Shown here piece by piece: positions 49,270 to 57,279 of a stretch of DNA of 64,000 nt. Numbering within the stretch: the first letter of the stretch is position 1; every line of letters starts with the position of its first letter. A model generated the notes under the pieces. It did no database searches. It was not told the DNA's origin and worked only from the letters and a program-made list of their open reading frames with translations. The position numbers and the translations under genes were made by a program. Origin of the DNA: Micromonospora parastrephiae (GTDB lineage Bacteria > Actinomycetota > Actinomycetes > Mycobacteriales > Micromonosporaceae); the NCBI RefSeq assembly GCF_016802865.1, contig NZ_JAEVHM010000011.1:1-64000 (forward strand), in the 5' to 3' direction.

Positions 49270-50760
49270 GTGACCGCGGTCAAAGAGGTGGCGCGGCGGC
49301 CGATCGGTCATTTCGCCGAACGGAGCATCGCCGGTCTGGTGGCCGTCACCGGCGCCGGGGTGGCCTTCGGGGTGCTGTTGCTGCTCGTCCGGGTGCGGTG
49401 GAGCCCGTTGCAGGACGCCGACCACGCGGTCGCCGAATGGTTCAACGGGCTCGTAGCCCCGCACCACGCGCTTGTCACCGTGCTCCAGGCGGTGACCGAC
49501 CTGGGTGGCCGGCCGATCCTCATCTGGTTGGTCACCATCGCCGTGGTCGGGCTGCTGATCCGGCGCCAGCCCCGACTGGCCGTCTACCTGATCATCACCG
49601 GGGTCGGCGGTCTGATCCTCGACCCGTCGCTCAAGACGCTGGTCGGCCGGCTCCGCCCGGTCGTGGACGTGCCGGTCGCCAGCGCCCCCGGCAACAGCTT
49701 CCCCAGCGGGCACGCGCTCGGCTCGTTCGTCGCGTACGGGGCGCTGCTGCTGGTGTTCCTGCCGGCGATGGCGCCCCGCTGGCGCAAGCCGGCGATCGTC
49801 GGCGTCGGCGTGCTGGTGGCGCTGATCGGTCTGACCCGGATCGCGCTCGGCGTGCACTTCATCTCCGACGTGCTCGCCGGCTGGCTGCTCGGCGCCGCCT
49901 GGCTGGGCGTCTCCGCGTACGCCTTCCGGCTGTGGCGGCGTGAGCGGGGTCGGTCGGTGCCGCCGCTGAGCGAGGGTCTGGAGCCGGAGGCCGGGCACGA
50001 CATCGCCCCCGCGCCGGCCGAGGAGCGTGTGCTGGCGCACCCCCGCTCGGCGGTGGCGGAGCTGCTGGTCGGTTGGGTGCTCGTGTTCGGGGCGCTGTAC
50101 GGCTTCGGCATGTACGTCAGCTACCACGCCAAGGGCACCTTCTTCGACACCCTCGACACGCAGGTGCCGCGCTGGTTCGCCGAGCGGCACACCGAGGTGC
50201 TGACCGACGTGAGCTGGTGGTGGAGCAAGTTCGGCGACACCCACGCGATCCTGCTCATCTCGCTGGTGTTCTGCCCGCTGGTGTTGGCGGTGTGGCGGCG
50301 CTGGCGGCCGGTGCTGTTCGTGGCGTTGGCGATGGTCGGCGAGCTGTCCCTCTTCCTCGCCGCGGCGCGGGCGGTCGACCGGCCGCGACCGCCGGTGGAG
50401 AACCTGGACGGGCAGATGCCCACCTCGTCGTTCCCGTCCGGGCACATCGCGGCGACGATCTGCGTCTGGCTGGCGATCACCGTCATCGTGTTCCCCCGTA
50501 CCGACCGGTGGTGGCGTTGGATCTTCGTGGCGCTGGCCGTGATCATGCCGGTCGGTGTGGCCACGTCGCGGATGTACCGGGGGATGCACCACCCGACCGA
50601 CTTCATGGGCGCGATCCTGCTCTCGGCGCTCTGGATCGGGCTGCTCTACCTGGTCGTCCGCCCGAACGCGGACCTGAAGGAAGGCAACCAGCCGGCAATC
50701 GAGTCGGAGGACGTGGGGACCCTCGACGACGAGCTGGCGCGGGCCGGCCGGGCCGACTGA
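49270..50760 (+). CDS. Double PAP2 phosphatase membrane protein
   Basis: 496 residues holding two PAP2 phosphatase domains. Domain 1: KTLVGRLRP, NSFPSGHALGS, LGVHFISDVLAG. Domain 2: ARAVDRPRPP, SSFPSGHIAAT, and MYRGMHHPTDFMGA. Each has the catalytic His pair and Arg of lipid phosphate phosphatases, and each is surrounded by its own transmembrane helices. It would dephosphorylate phosphatidic acid or an isoprenyl pyrophosphate at the outer face. GTG at 49270 has GGGAGG upstream. The tandem fusion is unusual and sits after a lipid kinase gene. Confidence 0.88.
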   Translation: MTAVKEVARRPIGHFAERSIAGLVAVTGAGVAFGVLLLLVRVRWSPLQDADHAVAEWFNGLVAPHHALVTVLQAVTDLGGRPILIWLVTIAVVGLLIRRQPRLAVYLIITGVGGLILDPSLKTLVGRLRPVVDVPVASAPGNSFPSGHALGSFVAYGALLLVFLPAMAPRWRKPAIVGVGVLVALIGLTRIALGVHFISDVLAGWLLGAAWLGVSAYAFRLWRRERGRSVPPLSEGLEPEAGHDIAPAPAEERVLAHPRSAVAELLVGWVLVFGALYGFGMYVSYHAKGTFFDTLDTQVPRWFAERHTEVLTDVSWWWSKFGDTHAILLISLVFCPLVLAVWRRWRPVLFVALAMVGELSLFLAAARAVDRPRPPVENLDGQMPTSSFPSGHIAATICVWLAITVIVFPRTDRWWRWIFVALAVIMPVGVATSRMYRGMHHPTDFMGAILLSALWIGLLYLVVRPNADLKEGNQPAIESEDVGTLDDELARAGRAD

Positions 50761-50770
50761 GCGCCGCGTC

Positions 50771-51580
50771 GTGCTGCGGGTGATGACCTGGAACATCCGC
50801 ACCGGCGGTCGGGACCGCGGTGGCTCGGACCGGCTGGATCGGGTGGTCCAGGTCATCGCCGAGCAGGCCCCCGACGTGCTGGCGCTGCAGGAGCTGCGCG
50901 GCTTCGACCGCAACGGGCTGATGGCCGCCGTGGCGGGTCGGGTGGGCATGACGCCGCACCTGGCCCGGTCCTGCCTCGGGCAGCCGGTGGCGGTGCTGGT
51001 CCGGCCGCCCCTGCGGATCGTCGACGCGGGGGCGCTGCGCCGGCCGTTCCACCACGCCGCCGCCCGCGTCGTGGTGGGCACGTCGGCCGGCCCGCTCACC
51101 GTGCTCAGCACGCACCTCTACCCGTACTCCGGGGGCCGGCGGCGGATGGAGGCGGAGTGGCTGGCCGCCGCCGCGCGACGCGCCCCGGGGCCGCTGACGC
51201 TGATCGCCGGTGACCTGAACTCCCTCGACCCGACCGTGGACCACACCGAGCGGCTGGCCGGGATGCCTGCCCTCTACCGGCGGCGGCACCTGCGCCGGAT
51301 CGGGGACGACGTGGACACCCGCGCGGTCGCCCGGTTGCTGGCCGCCGGCCTGGTCGACCTGTGGCCGTCGTCGGCCGCCGGGGCGCCGGAGGCCGACGGC
51401 CTCACCGTGCCCACCCGGTTCGGTGGGGAGGAGTTCGCCGGAATGCGGCTGGACTACCTGCTCGGCAGCCCGGCGTCGGCGCAGCGGGTCCGTGACTGCC
51501 GGGTGATCCGGGGCGGTGCGGCGGACACGGCCTCCGACCACTATCCGCTGCTGGCCGAGCTGGACCTGTCGGCCGACTGA
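50771..51580 (+). CDS. Endonuclease/exonuclease/phosphatase (EEP) family protein
   Basis: 269 residues with the EEP metal-dependent phosphatase motifs: VMTWNIRTGG (Asn) at the N-terminus, DVLALQELRG (metal Glu), STHLYPYSG, LIAGDLNSLDPT (Asp/Asn) and the C-terminal SDHYPLLAEL (catalytic His). No signal peptide. Substrates of this fold range from DNA to inositol phosphates and sphingomyelin; its place after a lipid kinase and double PAP2 gene hints at a lipid head group. GTG at 50771 is ten bases after the PAP2 stop. Confidence 0.88.
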   Translation: MLRVMTWNIRTGGRDRGGSDRLDRVVQVIAEQAPDVLALQELRGFDRNGLMAAVAGRVGMTPHLARSCLGQPVAVLVRPPLRIVDAGALRRPFHHAAARVVVGTSAGPLTVLSTHLYPYSGGRRRMEAEWLAAAARRAPGPLTLIAGDLNSLDPTVDHTERLAGMPALYRRRHLRRIGDDVDTRAVARLLAAGLVDLWPSSAAGAPEADGLTVPTRFGGEEFAGMRLDYLLGSPASAQRVRDCRVIRGGAADTASDHYPLLAELDLSAD

Positions 51581-51586
51581 CCCCGC

Positions 51587-51706
51587 TCAGAGCACCAGGT
51601 TGAGCAGGACGGTCAGCACCACCGAGGCGACGATCGAGAAGAGAATCATCAGCAGGCAGCCGAGGCCACCGCCGAGCGGGCGGATCTCCGTGTTGCCGAA
51701 GCGCAT
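51587..51706 (-). CDS. 39-residue small membrane protein
   Basis: Begins MRFGNTEIRPLGGGLGCLL and is then almost entirely one hydrophobic helix (MILFSIVASVVLTVLLNLVL) to the end. ATG at 51706 lies five bases after the alpha/beta hydrolase stop on the same strand, with AGGTGA upstream. It would be a single-pass membrane peptide with the Gly-rich N-terminus in the cytoplasm. No known function; similar short proteins are common in actinomycetes. Confidence 0.65.
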   Translation of the reverse strand: MRFGNTEIRPLGGGLGCLLMILFSIVASVVLTVLLNLVL

Positions 51707-51711
51707 GAGGT

Positions 51712-52551
51712 TCACCTGTCCATGAGTGCGGGATCGGGGGCGAGGAGGTGACGCATCGCGGTCGCGACCTCCATCGGAGCGGTCGTGACCACGTTGTGGG
51801 CGGCCCCGGGGACGACCACCAGGTGGGCGTCGGGCACCAGGCGTGCCACCTGGTCCCGCCACCGCGACGGTGCGACCGGGTCGCGTTCGCCGGTGAGGAC
51901 CAGAGTCGGTGCGGTGATCCGGACCAGGTCCGCCTCGATCGCGTTGCGCACCGAGTGCGACAGCGTCGCGAGGACCCGCCAGGGCCGCGCGTTGTAGACG
52001 TCCCGCGCCAGGACCGGCGCCTGTAGTGGCGCCTCGCGCAGGGTGTCCACCAGCCACCGGCCGAACTGGCCCCGGCGGGACCGGGCGGCCGGGTCGCTGG
52101 TCGGCCCCGCCAGCACCAGCGCGCGCACCGCGTCGGGGTGGTTCGCGGCGAGCGAGGCGGCCACCTCCGCGCCGAACGAGTGCCCGAGCAGGCACACCGG
52201 CGGCAGCCGGTACGCGGCCAGCCAGGCGGCCAGGTGGTCGGCGTGCCGGCGCACGTCGTACGCGGACCGGGGATGTTGGGACAGCCCGAAGCCGGGCAGG
52301 TCCGGCACGTACACCGGATGGGTGGCGGCGAGCCAGGCGGCCAGCGGGGTCAGGTAGCGGTGGGAGACCGCCAGCCCGTGCACCAGCACGACGGGTGGCG
52401 CCCCGGTGTCGGGGTCCCCGCCGCGCCGGGTGTGGGTGCGCAGGCCGTCGACGAGCCGCCAATCGCTGGCCAGTCCGGCGGCCGGCCAGGGTGCGGCCAT
52501 GGCGAGGCGCAACTCGGCCCGCCCGAACCGGCCCGCTCCGGTCGGCTTCAC
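51712..52551 (-). CDS. Alpha/beta hydrolase
   Basis: 279 residues: VVLVHGLAVSHRYLTPLAAWLA (oxyanion region), PDLPGFGLSQHP, nucleophile elbow LLGHSFGAEVAASLA with catalytic Ser ~131, acid in TGERDPVAPS and His in PGAAHNVVTTAP. A general esterase/epoxide-hydrolase-like fold; substrate unknown. GTG at 52551 overlaps the stop of the LLM oxidoreductase gene (GTGA), so the two are co-translated. Confidence 0.9.
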   Translation of the reverse strand: MKPTGAGRFGRAELRLAMAAPWPAAGLASDWRLVDGLRTHTRRGGDPDTGAPPVVLVHGLAVSHRYLTPLAAWLAATHPVYVPDLPGFGLSQHPRSAYDVRRHADHLAAWLAAYRLPPVCLLGHSFGAEVAASLAANHPDAVRALVLAGPTSDPAARSRRGQFGRWLVDTLREAPLQAPVLARDVYNARPWRVLATLSHSVRNAIEADLVRITAPTLVLTGERDPVAPSRWRDQVARLVPDAHLVVVPGAAHNVVTTAPMEVATAMRHLLAPDPALMDR

Positions 52552-53510
52552 AGTTGCCGCAGCCGGGGCAGCAGCTGCTCCTGGGCCCAGTCCAGGAACA
52601 TCGGCTGGGTCTCGCCACCGACCTGGACGATCGCCACGTGGGTGAAACCCGCGTCGACGAACTTGCGGAACGCCTCGACGTGCGCGTCCACGTCCGGACC
52701 GCAGGGGATGCCCTCGGCGACGTCCTCCTCCCGGACGAACTGGGTGGCGGCGGCGAAGGACTCCGGGCCCGGCAGGTCGGCGTTGACCTTCCAGCCCGCC
52801 CCGAACCAGCGGAACTGGTCGTGCGCGATCTTGCGGCATTCCGCCTCGTCCGGGCCGTAGCAGATGGCCACCTGGCCGTAACGGGGTTGACCGGCGCCGC
52901 CGGCGTCGTCGTACATCTCGATGATGCGTCGGTCGGGCTCGGTGGAGATGATGCCGTTGCCGTACTCGGCGGCCAGCGTCGCGGACTGTCGACCGGACGC
53001 GGCGACGGCCATCGGCACCGGCCGCTCCGGGCGGTCCCACACGTAGGCGTCGGGCACGTCGAAGTGGTTGCCGGAGAAGGTCAGCGTCTCGCCGTTGAGC
53101 AGCGGCCGGATGATCTGCAACGCCTCCTCGAACATCTCGTGGCGCTGCTGCACGTGCGGCCAACCGCCGACCACGTGCTCGTTGAGGTTCTCGCCCGCGC
53201 CGAGGCCGAGGGTGAACCGGCCGTCCGAGAGCGCCCCGATCGTGCTGGCCTTCTGCGCCACCACGGCCGGGTGGTAGCGGCGGATCGGGCAGGTCACGAA
53301 GGACATCAGCTCCGCGCGGGAGGTGGCGTGGGCGACCGCGCCGAGCACCGACCAGGCGTACGGGGAGTGGCCCTGGGAGTCGAGCCAGGGGTAGTAGTGG
53401 TCGGACATCACCAGCTGGTCGAAGCCGGCCGCCTCGGCCCGGACCGCGTGGTCGACCAACTGCTTGGGACCGGCCTGTTCGCACATGAGGGTGTAGCCGA
53501 CGCTGACCAT
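52548..53510 (-). CDS. LLM-class F420-dependent oxidoreductase
   Basis: 320 residues of the luciferase-like family, resembling F420-dependent glucose-6-phosphate dehydrogenase-type proteins: MSDHYYPWLDSQGHSPYAW near residue 40, RFTLGLGAGENLNEHVVGG, PVPMAVAASGRQSATLAAEYG and AIVQVGGETQ near the end. It would transfer hydride to or from F420 on an unknown substrate. ATG at 53510 begins the conserved N-terminus. Coupled with the following hydrolase. Confidence 0.88.
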   Translation of the reverse strand: MVSVGYTLMCEQAGPKQLVDHAVRAEAAGFDQLVMSDHYYPWLDSQGHSPYAWSVLGAVAHATSRAELMSFVTCPIRRYHPAVVAQKASTIGALSDGRFTLGLGAGENLNEHVVGGWPHVQQRHEMFEEALQIIRPLLNGETLTFSGNHFDVPDAYVWDRPERPVPMAVAASGRQSATLAAEYGNGIISTEPDRRIIEMYDDAGGAGQPRYGQVAICYGPDEAECRKIAHDQFRWFGAGWKVNADLPGPESFAAATQFVREEDVAEGIPCGPDVDAHVEAFRKFVDAGFTHVAIVQVGGETQPMFLDWAQEQLLPRLRQL

Positions 53511-53633
53511 CCTGGTTTCCCCTTCCACCGACGGGATCGTTCCCGGGATACCCAGGTCGGCAGCCGTCAACCCTCCCGTCCGGTTCGTGGGCGACCGTGC
53601 TCGACAAGCGACGGCGAGCTGCGGATGGCCACT

Positions 53634-53647
53634 CTTAACCGGTTAAG
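53634..53647. promoter_or_regulatory. Palindrome CTTAACCGGTTAAG upstream of the mannanase
   Basis: Perfect 14-base dyad with the CG-centred AACCGGTT core favoured by LacI-family regulators. A second AACCGGTT lies 53-60 bases downstream. Confidence 0.6.
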
Positions 53648-53692
53648 ATCAGGTTGGGCCATCGCGGCTGTCCGGACCGGCTGCGGGAACTG

Positions 53693-53700
53693 AACCGGTT
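53693..53700. promoter_or_regulatory. Second AACCGGTT core upstream of the mannanase
   Basis: TGAACCGGTTGC; core centre 56 bases from that at 53640, between it and the start codon. Candidate half of a looping operator pair. Confidence 0.45.
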
Positions 53701-53831
53701 GCGCCGATCAATCCATCGTCCTACGCTGATGTCTGCGCCGCCGGGAACCGGGCGGCGGCTGCCGGGCTCAGCCGCCTTCCCCTGTCACGTCCCACCCCTG
53801 TCGGGCACCGGGGGTCTCCCTGAGGAAGGCC

Positions 53832-55181
53832 ATGAAGACACGACTCTCCGCCACCGCCGCGGCCCTGCTCGCGCTGCTCGTCGCCGTGCTGGCGTTCGGC
53901 CAGCCGGCGCGCGCCGCAGCCGGTTTCACCGTCGCCAACGGCAAGTTGTACGACGCCAACGGCACCGAATTCATCATGCGCGGGGTCAACCACGCGCACA
54001 CCTGGTACCCGCAGCAGACCAGCTCGTTCGCTGACGTGAAGGCGCTCGGCGCGAACACCGTGCGGGTGGTGCTCTCCAGCGGCGACCGGTGGACCCGCAA
54101 CACCAACGCCGACGTCGCGAACGTCATCTCGCTGTGCAAGGCCAACCGGTTGATCTGCGTGCTCGAGGTGCACGACACCACCGGGTACGGCGAACAGAGC
54201 GGCGCGATCACCCTCGCCCGAGCGGTGGACTACTGGATCAGTCTCGCCGACGTCCTCGCCGGCCAGGAGAAGTACGTCATCGTCAACATCGGCAACGAGC
54301 CGTACGGCAACCAGAACTACGGCTCCTGGGCCACCGACAGCGCCACCGCCGTCAAGCGGCTGCGGACCGCCGGCCTGACCCACACGATCATGGTGGACGC
54401 GCCGAACTGGGGGCAGGACTGGTCGTTCACGATGCGCGACAACGCCGCCTCGGTCTTCGCCGCCGATCCGGCCCGCAACACGGTCTTCTCCATCCACATG
54501 TACGGGGTGTTCGACACCGCCGCGGAGATCAGCGACTACCTGGGTCGGTTCCGTGCCGCCGGGCTGCCCATCGTGGTCGGTGAGTTCGGTTTCAACCACT
54601 CCGACGGTGACCCGGACGAGGACACCATCCTCGCCTACAGCCAGGCCAACGGGATCGGCTGGCTGGGCTGGTCGTGGAGCGGCAACGGCGGTGGCGTCGA
54701 GTATCTCGACCTGGCCACCTCCTTCAACCCGGCCAGCCTGACCACCTGGGGTCAGCGGCTCTTCAACGGCCCCAACGGCATCCGGCAGACCGCCCGGGAG
54801 GCCAGCGTCTTCGGTGGCACCCCACCGCCGACCACCCCCACCGCCCACCCACGCCCCCCGCCGACCACGCCTCCGCCCGGCGGTGGCTGCACAGCGACGT
54901 ACTCGGTGGTCAACCAGTGGCAGGGCGGCTTCCAGGGCGAGGTGCGGGTGACCGCCGGCGCCAGCGCGATCACGGGCTGGACCACCCGGTGGACCTTCGC
55001 CAACGGCCAGAGCGTCACCCAGTCCTGGAACACGACGCTGACCAGCAGCGGAGCCGCGGTGACCGCGCGCAACGTGGACCACAACGGCCGGCTCGCGGCT
55101 GGTGCCAGCGTCAGCTTCGGTTTCATCGGCGGCTGGACCGGCAGCAACGCGAAGCCGGAGGTGACCTGCACCGCGAGCTGA
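53832..55181 (+). CDS. Secreted GH5 beta-mannanase with C-terminal CBM2
   Basis: 449 residues: signal peptide (ALLALLVAVLAFGQPARAAA), GH5 catalytic domain starting AAGFTVANGKLYDANG, a Pro/Thr linker, and CBM2 (CTATYSVVNQWQGGFQGEV). RGVNHAHTWYP is typical of subfamily 8 bacterial mannanases. Acid/base Glu156 is in NIGNEPYG and nucleophile Glu251 in VVGEFGFNH. It would cleave beta-mannan backbones outside the cell; cellulase activity is the alternative but the signature favours mannan. ATG at 53832. Confidence 0.9.
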   Translation: MKTRLSATAAALLALLVAVLAFGQPARAAAGFTVANGKLYDANGTEFIMRGVNHAHTWYPQQTSSFADVKALGANTVRVVLSSGDRWTRNTNADVANVISLCKANRLICVLEVHDTTGYGEQSGAITLARAVDYWISLADVLAGQEKYVIVNIGNEPYGNQNYGSWATDSATAVKRLRTAGLTHTIMVDAPNWGQDWSFTMRDNAASVFAADPARNTVFSIHMYGVFDTAAEISDYLGRFRAAGLPIVVGEFGFNHSDGDPDEDTILAYSQANGIGWLGWSWSGNGGGVEYLDLATSFNPASLTTWGQRLFNGPNGIRQTAREASVFGGTPPPTTPTAHPRPPPTTPPPGGGCTATYSVVNQWQGGFQGEVRVTAGASAITGWTTRWTFANGQSVTQSWNTTLTSSGAAVTARNVDHNGRLAAGASVSFGFIGGWTGSNAKPEVTCTAS

Positions 55182-55188
55182 ACCACGG

Positions 55189-55220
55189 GCTGGTGGCCGG
55201 GCGCGCGCCCGGCCACCAGC
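55189..55220. terminator. Strong hairpin after the mannanase gene
   Basis: GCTGGTGGCCGGGCG (55189-55203) pairs with CGCCCGGCCACCAGC (55206-55220), seven bases after the stop. Confidence 0.85.
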
Positions 55221-55245
55221 GCCCGCCGTCGTCAGTGTTCGCCGA

Positions 55246-55299
55246 CCAGATCAGGCTGGTCGCCAGCACCTCGGCGGCGATGGCGATCCCCAGCAGCAC
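55246..55299 (-). pseudogene. Remnant of an SMR-family (EmrE-like) transporter
   Basis: On the minus strand the frame reads VLLGIAIAAEVLATSLIW, the start of the first transmembrane helix of small multidrug resistance proteins with the conserved AEV(x)2T motif that carries the essential Glu. Upstream there is no initiator and downstream no further SMR helix, so only about 18 residues survive. A chance match cannot be excluded. Confidence 0.4.
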
Positions 55300-55348
55300 G
55301 TGCGTGCCGCCCCCGGACGTCTGCCGTCCGGCCCCTTTGGAGCTGATG

Positions 55349-56770
55349 TCACAGACGACTCGGATGCGGATGCGCGGGTCCGGCATCCGTCTCGCCGGAT
55401 GAATCGTCTACGGCATCAGCTCCAGAGGCGGTCCGGACACCTCCTCGGCCCGGAGCCGAGCGATCGGGGCCGTCCGAGCAGCCCGAGCCACCCGAGCCGC
55501 CGGACCGGGCCGCAGGACCGCCGGACTCGGCGGCGAGTCGGGCCGCCCGCATGGTCAGGTAGAGCTGTTCGGGAACGCTGCTCGTGCGCGCCGCCGCGGC
55601 CCGGTAGTCGTCGATCGCCCGCTCCCGGTCGCCGGCCATCTCGTGCAGGTGCGCACGGGCGGCGGGGAGCCGGTGGTGCCCGGCCAGCCGGGGATCGTCG
55701 GCCAGCGCGTCGAGGGCGGCGAGGCCGGCCGCCGGCCCGTGCGCCATGGCGGTCGCCACGGCCCGGTTGAGCGCCACCACCGGGCTGCCGGCGAGCCGTT
55801 CCAGCACCTCGTAGAGAGCCAGGATCTGCGGCCAGTCGGTCGCCTGGGTGCTCGGCGCCTCGTCGTGCAGGGCGGCGATGGCGGCCTGCACCTGGTACGG
55901 GCCGACCGGTCCGCGTGGCAGCGCCCGGGTGACCAGTGCGACGCCCTCGGCGATCGCGGTGGCGTCCCAGCGGCCGCGGTCCTGGTCGGCCAGTGAGATC
56001 AGCTCGCCGGAGGGTCCGGTCCGCGCCGGGCCGCGCGCCTCGGTGAGCAGCATCAGCGCCAGCAGGCCGGCGGTTTCGCTGTCGTCGGGCAGCAGCGCGT
56101 GCAGCGCACGGGCCAACCGGATCGCCTCGGCCGCGAGGTCGATGCGGCGCAGCTCCGGACCGGTGGTGCTGGTGTGTCCCTCGGTGAAGATCAGGTAGAG
56201 CACCTGCCGGACGGCGGCCAGCCGCTCGGCCCGCTCCGGCGGGTCGGGCATCCGGAACGGCAGCCCGGAGGCGCGGATGCGCTGCTTGGCCCGGCTGATT
56301 CGCTGCGCCATGGTCGCCTCCGGCACCAGGAACGCGCGGGCGATCTCGGCGGTGCTCAGCCCGCCGACGGCGCGCAGGGTCAGCGCCACGGCCGACGTCG
56401 ACGCGAGTGCCGGGTGGCAGCAGAGGAAGAGCAGGACCAGGGTGTCGTCCCGCTCGGCGGTCAGTTCCTCGTCCGCGGCCGGGGCGTGCTGCCGGTCGTC
56501 GGGGTCGCGGCGGGCGACCAGGTCCTCCCGGCGACGCCGGGCCTGCTCGGCGCGGACCAGCTCGATCATCCGGCGGTAACCGACCTGGACCAGCCAGCCG
56601 CGCGGGTTCGCCGGCAGCCCCTCGGCCGGCCACTGGGTGGCGGCGGCCAGCAGCGCCTCCTGCACCGCGTCCTCGGCGGTGGCGAAGTCACCGAAACGAC
56701 GGGCGAGCACGCCGAGGACCTGCGGCGCCAGGTCGCGCAGCAGGTCCTCGATGCGGGGCTCGGTGCTCAG
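55349..56770 (-). CDS. SigJ-like ECF sigma factor (DUF6596 type), probable CTG start
   Basis: ~473 residues. Region 2 (RRFGDFATAEDAVQEALLAAAT), region 4 (LRAVGGLSTAEIARAFLVPE), then a long C-terminal DUF6596/SnoaL-like helical domain (RRIDLAAEAIRLARALHALLP) seen in the YCII-associated ECF group. Family similarity begins STEPRIEDLLRDLAP, which is encoded before the first GTG (56710). The only possible initiator there is CTG at 56770, separated by one codon (GGA) from the in-frame TGA of the YCII gene. The last ~60 residues are low-complexity. GTG at 56710 would give a truncated region 2. Confidence 0.8.
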   Translation of the reverse strand: MSTEPRIEDLLRDLAPQVLGVLARRFGDFATAEDAVQEALLAAATQWPAEGLPANPRGWLVQVGYRRMIELVRAEQARRRREDLVARRDPDDRQHAPAADEELTAERDDTLVLLFLCCHPALASTSAVALTLRAVGGLSTAEIARAFLVPEATMAQRISRAKQRIRASGLPFRMPDPPERAERLAAVRQVLYLIFTEGHTSTTGPELRRIDLAAEAIRLARALHALLPDDSETAGLLALMLLTEARGPARTGPSGELISLADQDRGRWDATAIAEGVALVTRALPRGPVGPYQVQAAIAALHDEAPSTQATDWPQILALYEVLERLAGSPVVALNRAVATAMAHGPAAGLAALDALADDPRLAGHHRLPAARAHLHEMAGDRERAIDDYRAAAARTSSVPEQLYLTMRAARLAAESGGPAARSGGSGGSGCSDGPDRSAPGRGGVRTASGADAVDDSSGETDAGPAHPHPSRL

Positions 56771-56773
56771 TCC

Positions 56774-57175
56774 TCACAACTCCTGTGCGGGGGCGGACAT
56801 CACCGGGTGCACCTCGATCGGCATGTTCAGCGGCCGGCCGCCGGGGCCGGGCGCGGTGGAGATGTACGCGGCCAGCTCCACCGCCCTCTGCGGGCTGTCA
56901 CAGTCGACGATCCAGAAGCCGGCGAGGAACTCCTTCGTCTCCGCGAACGGCCCCTCGGTGACCACCGGCGCCCCGCCCTCACCGGCACGGACGATCCGGG
57001 CCTGCTGCGGGCCGCCGAGACCCTGCCCGTCGACCCACTCGCCGGCGGCGGTGAGCTTGTCGTTGACCTCGCCCATGAACGCGATGTGCGCCCGGATCTC
57101 CTCCGGGCTCCAGGTGTCGATGCTCGGGAAGTCGGTCCCGGCGGCGCTGAACTGCATCAGCAGCATGTACTTCAT
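56774..57175 (-). CDS. YCII-family protein (DGPF domain)
   Basis: 133 residues: MKYMLLMQFSAAGTDFPSID, FMGEVNDKLTAAGEWVDGQGL, DGPFAETKEFLAGFWIVD-like TEGPFAETKEFLAGFWIVD and a C-terminal PIEVHPVM. Proteins of this family are regularly paired with SigJ-type ECF sigma factors, as here. ATG at 57175 has GAGGAG upstream. Its TGA is directly in frame with the sigma factor reading frame two codons later. Confidence 0.9.
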   Translation of the reverse strand: MKYMLLMQFSAAGTDFPSIDTWSPEEIRAHIAFMGEVNDKLTAAGEWVDGQGLGGPQQARIVRAGEGGAPVVTEGPFAETKEFLAGFWIVDCDSPQRAVELAAYISTAPGPGGRPLNMPIEVHPVMSAPAQEL

Positions 57176-57279
57176 AATTCGCTCCTCACGCCTGCGCACC
57201 ATCGTCGGTGCTCGCACCCTGAGGTAGAAGCAGGCGACGCCGTTCTCGACACCCCGAGCACAGATTCTGCCGAATCTTT

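Larger units (their letters stand above)
53511..53831. other. 321-base divergent region between the LLM and mannanase genes
   Basis: Contains two AACCGGTT-type dyads and the mannanase leader. No gene seen. Confidence 0.6.
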
